Source: Leuctra nigra
Taxonomy: Eukaryota; Arthropoda; Insecta; Plecoptera; Leuctridae
Direction: 5' to 3'
DNA: 64,000 bases
Assembly: GCA_934045905.1 (NCBI GenBank)
Contig: OW203771.1
Span: 5,332,001-5,396,000, forward strand
In this document: in pieces, positions 59,790 through 64,000 of the stretch
How the letters are laid out: each line of letters starts with the position of its first letter
How positions within the stretch are numbered: position 1 is the stretch's first letter
Made by a program: the position numbers and the translations under genes
Notes under the pieces: generated by a model
The model's input: the letters and a program-made list of their open reading frames with translations, nothing else
The model's database searches: none
Told to the model about the DNA's origin: nothing

Positions 59790-59862
59790 GCCTCGGTAGC
59801 TCAGCTGGTAGAGCATCTGACTGGATATCGGAAGGTCCGTGGGTTCGAGTCCTACTCGAGGA
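59790..59862 (+). tRNA. tRNA-like sequence (anticodon GGA), probably a pseudogene or SINE head
   Basis: Folds as a 73-base cloverleaf: GCTC/GAGC D stem, TCTGA/TCGGA anticodon stem with GGA at 34-36, GTGGG/CCTAC T stem, box B GGTTCGAGTCC. The anticodon would be serine, but the variable loop is short (type I) and the first acceptor pair is mismatched. A functional tRNA-Ser is therefore unlikely. It abuts the 55-bp array. Confidence 0.5.
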
Positions 59863-59879
59863 AAATCTTTTCACATTGC

Positions 59880-61025
59880 AGTTGGTATTTATTAACATTC
59901 ACCTAACTGAGGGAATAAGTAAAAATCATATTTCATAAACACAACGTGTCAACTGTCTTAGCATGTAGAATTTAAAATAACTTTTATCTTCTACACTGAT
60001 GCATTTGATTATGTTGTCTTCCCCAACAATTCCAAGATCTGTAAATAATATTTCAAAAATTTTAAGTCCCCCTAACAATGACAGTAAAATCTAACATTTT
60101 TACAGTATACCAATCAAAAACATGTATTTCTCCTCTAATTAAAAAGTCGATTAAATTATATACTGGGTATCATAGCAATATCATATTAGCATTAAAATAG
60201 ATCTTTAAATATCAATTTTAATACTAATTCATACCCACAAATACAATATTGGAAAAAACTTTTTAATACACTAGGTATGCGAATTTTTTGTAATTTCAGG
60301 AATACGGACAATGAACACACTCTTATGTCTACTATTTTATGTGTATGTGCATTCCTTTTATTTATTTTATTTATTTATTATTAATTTTAGCTTTGCTATG
60401 TCTCCATAGCTGATGCATGAAGATACATAATATATGCACACTGGACACAACAAAATTTGATGGATGAACACATTTGAATGACTGCTGGTCATGTTCCGTA
60501 ACAATCAATGCTTGTTGTTATCATTGAAATGTGAGGTCACCTACTAGAGTGAGACAAGGAGATCGCTTAGACTGACTTCTGATGATGCGATCTAAACTTT
60601 TTCAGTCAATCAGATTTATTGAGCAATCAATTATAGTTGTGCCAAGTTTTCATTATTTTTAAATTTTTATTATAGATGACATTATTCAATATGACTTGTT
60701 TGCATTTATGTTCGAACACAAAGTGTCAACCAGTTCGTTTAATTCTAAATTATTCTAAATTTCTTAAGTAAATTTACCCATTAGTAAACGATTGTTTGCC
60801 TCGCTCAAGTCCCAGTTCAGCTTTGCGGTTGCGAATATACTTTTGTAACTTATATAGCAATTTGTAAGTAATAGTATAAAAAGTAAGAAAGAAATGTATA
60901 ATATTAATAGTATCTCAAAATACAGCCCAGCAAATTAAACAAAATGTTGGTTTTACAGTGCTGGCTAATAATTTGGAAGTTGTACGATTATTTCAATAAA
61001 TATATTTAAATATGTAACTTCTGTA
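59880..61025. other. 5' UTR intron of the EF-hand gene
   Basis: AT-rich, no element recognised apart from a (TTTA)n stretch near 60360. Confidence 0.4.
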
Positions 61026-61030
61026 CTCAC

Positions 61031-61072
61031 CCTTCTTGAATATCTTCAGATGAAGTTCCACAGTAGACTGAT
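61031..61072 (-). other. Probable non-coding first exon of the EF-hand gene
   Basis: Lies about 25 bases after a TATA box and ends at a strong donor (AAGG|GTGAGTAC). No start codon leads into a long frame. The next acceptors on this strand are those of the 55-bp array, so it is the likely 5' UTR exon. Confidence 0.55.
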
Positions 61073-61096
61073 AATTAGACTAAGCAGTGAAGCTGC

Positions 61097-61104
61097 TTTA
61101 TATA
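61097..61104 (-). promoter_or_regulatory. TATA box, EF-hand gene
   Basis: TATATAAA on the minus strand, properly spaced from the 5' UTR exon whose donor is at 61030. Confidence 0.6.
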
Positions 61105-61509
61105 CCACAAGATACGTGTCCTCTAAAGACAATACGATGTTGCAGTGATGTGACACAAGACAAAGCGGCCAGTAATATTCATTTAATATCACGTATGTTT
61201 CATTTGACGCAACGATTAGATGCAACGTGATGATATAGATATTAAGGACATCACTCATCGATGGTCATACAATTCTTGGAATAATGTTGAAATTTAAAAT
61301 GTGCCCTGCATTTGTGCGCTCCGAAACTTCATTTGAAAATGAGTGCCAACTGAATGTTTAGGTACATTTCCCAATCATGATCTCCGAGATAATCCTCAGG
61401 ATCAGGATCCTAGATCAGGATCTAATCCTGATATCGAATATATAACCTATACGGACCACTGCTTAGAAATCGACTGGGGGCGTGAGATTTTAATTTTAGA
61501 GTTAATAAA

Positions 61510-62586
61510 CTAGGAAAACGCTCGGTGTAACGCGTTGATGAGCGAGCACCGACACGCACGACATCGTCAATCAAGCACGATCCATTCAATCAAAGATAAC
61601 TTACTACACATTATTTATTACCAATTTTCCTTGCAACTTTTCATAAACACTCTGGATCAATTAAATAACAGATTATTGTACTGATATTTTTCCATCAATC
61701 TCTTTGGACAGATATTCAAACACTTAAAACAGCAATAAGTCTGTAAATTCTTGACCGATTGGGCTGGAAATGTGTAAAATATTATGCTATCTAGTCAAAA
61801 CGTTGTTTTCATAACTGTGAAACACAATCCATATCGTAAAATAAATTATTTTAGATAAGGTTTACCTATACCTATGTATATGAAATACCTACATTACATT
61901 TTGACTACATTATGTATTGCAAGTTGATTCACTAAGAAAAGAATCTGTCTTACATTGATATTGAGAATAGCCATCTATAAACTTTGCTTTGCTACATAGA
62001 GCAACCCAGAATGCAGTGGAATTTCTGTTTTGAAATGTCATTTCTGACAGTTATTGAAACTGTCAATAAGTGCATCTATGTTCTTGACTGGTAGGGCTGA
62101 AAATTCGTAAAATAAGAGACCATGCAAAATATGAGTTTGATTGATCAGATTAATCGAAGACCATTTGATAGGTCAAATGGTGGTGTGGCTATAGGCCGTT
62201 TTAAATTAAGTATACAAATGTCAGTAAAATGTCTATTACTCTTGAAGCTCATTACAGATTTGTAAAAAATCACTTATAATGCTGGTAGACATGACCTTGC
62301 AAAATTTGGTGATGATCGGTCAAACTATTGCAGTTATATACACAGAGTTTCCTTCATCCCCATTGCCAAGCTAACTATAACTACACATCAAGTTTCCGAT
62401 GCAACCAATGGAGCGAACTTGCTGAAAATCATTTTGACCATAACGAGAATAGTAATTTAAGTTGTGTGAAAAAATTGGCCTGATCCATTACTTCGTTTGG
62501 CAGGAGACGCCAAATGCACAAATACACACAAAAACAGAGATTCGAGCCATAAGTTTCAAGTGGAGACGCTCGCTCCGCTCGCTTGA
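61510..62586 (-). mobile_element. X element, 1.08 kb copy
   Basis: Ends CTAG at 61510 and A|TCAAGCGAGCGGAGCGAGCG at 62586. The first 730 bases closely match the copy at 33.7 kb, so they belong to one subfamily. Confidence 0.6.
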
Positions 62587-62589
62587 TTA

Positions 62590-63425
62590 TACGGCACGAT
62601 CCAAACTGGTATAATACGATTCAATTGACAGCTCCAACTGAATAATCGTTGAACATAGAGAGCTGAAACTTGGCATGATTGTTCATGATTAGGGCTAGGT
62701 TGTTTAGAACCTATAAAACGTTCAAAAGGCAGGCAAATAGTACATTAAAACTATAAAAAAGGGACCACGAAATTCCGAAAAAGGACCAATGCAATTTTAT
62801 GCTGTGTAATATTCATCAACATATTATTCAATTTATCGGTTTAGGAATTGGACTTGGAGTAATATATAAAAAATTATCAAAACTTATTGTATGAATGTGT
62901 CAATGTATCAAGTGTCAATTGGTGATGGCCATTCACATGGTGGATGGAAATTTTATGAATTCTGGTATTAACCAAAGTTCATAAAATTGTTGTAACTTGC
63001 AACAAACATTTTATCATATTTTCTCAAATAATTTAAAAAAGGACAAAAAACCATAAAATAGCAAGAAAATGACTGAATTCATAAAAAAAAATTGAGAAAA
63101 GGCATTTTCAGGCAAAATGAAACACATATTTTTTAAATCAGGAACACATGTAACATTTCAATATCATATTTAGACGCGTCTGAACAAAAAACGAACAAAG
63201 GATATGTCCTAAGCATCCTAGACCTAATCATGATACATACGAAGAGATCGACTATAGGCGCGTTTTTGGAATCTGCAATGCAATATTTCTAAAATTATAT
63301 CGGTATGATACCGGATTTTTCATCGGGAAAACCCTAATTTTGTATTACCTGTGGCCATGGTACAAATAAAGTTATTGTCAAAATCTGGTAGCCCATTAGT
63401 CTCAGAGTAATAATTACGGTCGCTG
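62590..63425. other. Non-coding, nothing recognised
   Basis: AT-rich with A runs. No frame or repeat could be supported. Confidence 0.4.
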
Positions 63426-63428
63426 GAG

Positions 63429-63710
63429 TTGTTTGAATTCAACAGCAATATTTTGTCAAAACAAAATCGGGACGGAAATATTGGAGGTAAAATATACCAA
63501 GTGGGTTGTAGAATCAGTTATATTCTACAACCAACTGTCCAATACTTCAAAGAGAAATATGCACTTAAAGACATTGAAGTGATTGGCTTGTGGGTCGGCG
63601 GGGCTCGTGGCACCATTTCAGATTTATTTGTTAAGTTTTGTAAACAATTTAAGTCAAGTTCAAAGATAATTTATAATATAATTTTATTGTCCCTGAAGGG
63701 GTCAATTTAA
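63429..63710 (+). pseudogene. Possible retroelement C-terminal fragment
   Basis: 93-residue frame with IEVIGLWVGGARGTISDLF and ILLSLKGSI, a pattern I associate with the C-terminal segment of some retroelement polyproteins. Assignment is tentative. Confidence 0.4.
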
Positions 63711-64000
63711 ATATTTAGAAACCATTGTTATTTAGTTATTAATTACCTAGTTCTTTCTCATATTTCTTGTCATCTAAATCTACTCATTTTCCTTAAATTT
63801 TAAATTTAATTAATGTACTATTTTATTGATTGTTATTCTGTGTTTTTACAACCTTTATGTATAAAGGCAGACTTTATTTTAAAAAATTAGTAATTATAAT
63901 GAGCAAAATACATTTTATTTCCTTTATGAGTAATAATTTGGTCAAATTAACCTACACCTACCCATTTTTTCAGATATGTTATTTATAATTCCCCCAAAGT

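Overview
The window is eukaryotic nuclear DNA, most likely from an arthropod. It is AT-rich, its genes are split by GT-AG introns, and it is full of LINE, SINE, Helitron-like, hAT-like and foldback elements. The arthropod call rests mainly on a complete takeout/juvenile-hormone-binding-type gene; the species cannot be read from the sequence. All gene models below were built by eye from reading frames, splice sites and intron phases.

Region 1-23 kb (minus strand): a head-to-tail array of three paralogous genes (A partial at the window edge, B, C). Each has a signal-peptide exon, two cysteine-containing Ig-like exons, and a large last exon with an Ig domain, a Thr/Pro mucin-like stalk and an Asp/Tyr-rich tail. 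All introns are phase 1. The exon sum of B and C is exactly 1881 bases (626 residues). A decayed fourth exon 1 lies upstream of C. Copy B is a mosaic of A-like and C-like halves. A 2.35 kb Helitron-like element (called Z here) sits in two places whose duplicated partners are still empty. Z carries five copies of an ETS/CRE composite motif.

Region 23-36 kb: Helitron-like elements of a second family (X), LINE fragments, five tRNA-type SINE copies and foldback elements. These overlap the start of a gene of about 20 kb.

Region 28-48 kb (plus strand): a takeout-like gene of six coding exons whose sum is exactly 741 bases (246 residues). Its first coding exon lies in an array of 11 x 94 bp, each unit with start codon, signal peptide and splice donor. 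Its last exon lies in an array of 13 x 137 bp, each unit with a splice acceptor, only the last carrying the family-type C-terminus. Its introns hold an LTR retrotransposon with matching LTRs and several hAT-like elements with 8-bp target duplications, one only 60 bp long.

Region 50-53 kb (plus): a secreted Gly-rich repeat protein with TATA box and poly(A) signal. Region 57.5-61.1 kb (minus): a secreted Cys-rich, His/Ser-repeat, two-EF-hand protein with TATA box and 5' UTR exon. Its first coding exon is also tandemly copied (6 x 55 bp, each copy with start codon and acceptor). The window ends in another X element and a LINE fragment.

The genes encode predicted secreted proteins; nothing shows that they act in one pathway. 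The most notable theme is repeated local amplification of exon/splice-site boundaries, seen independently in two neighbouring genes.
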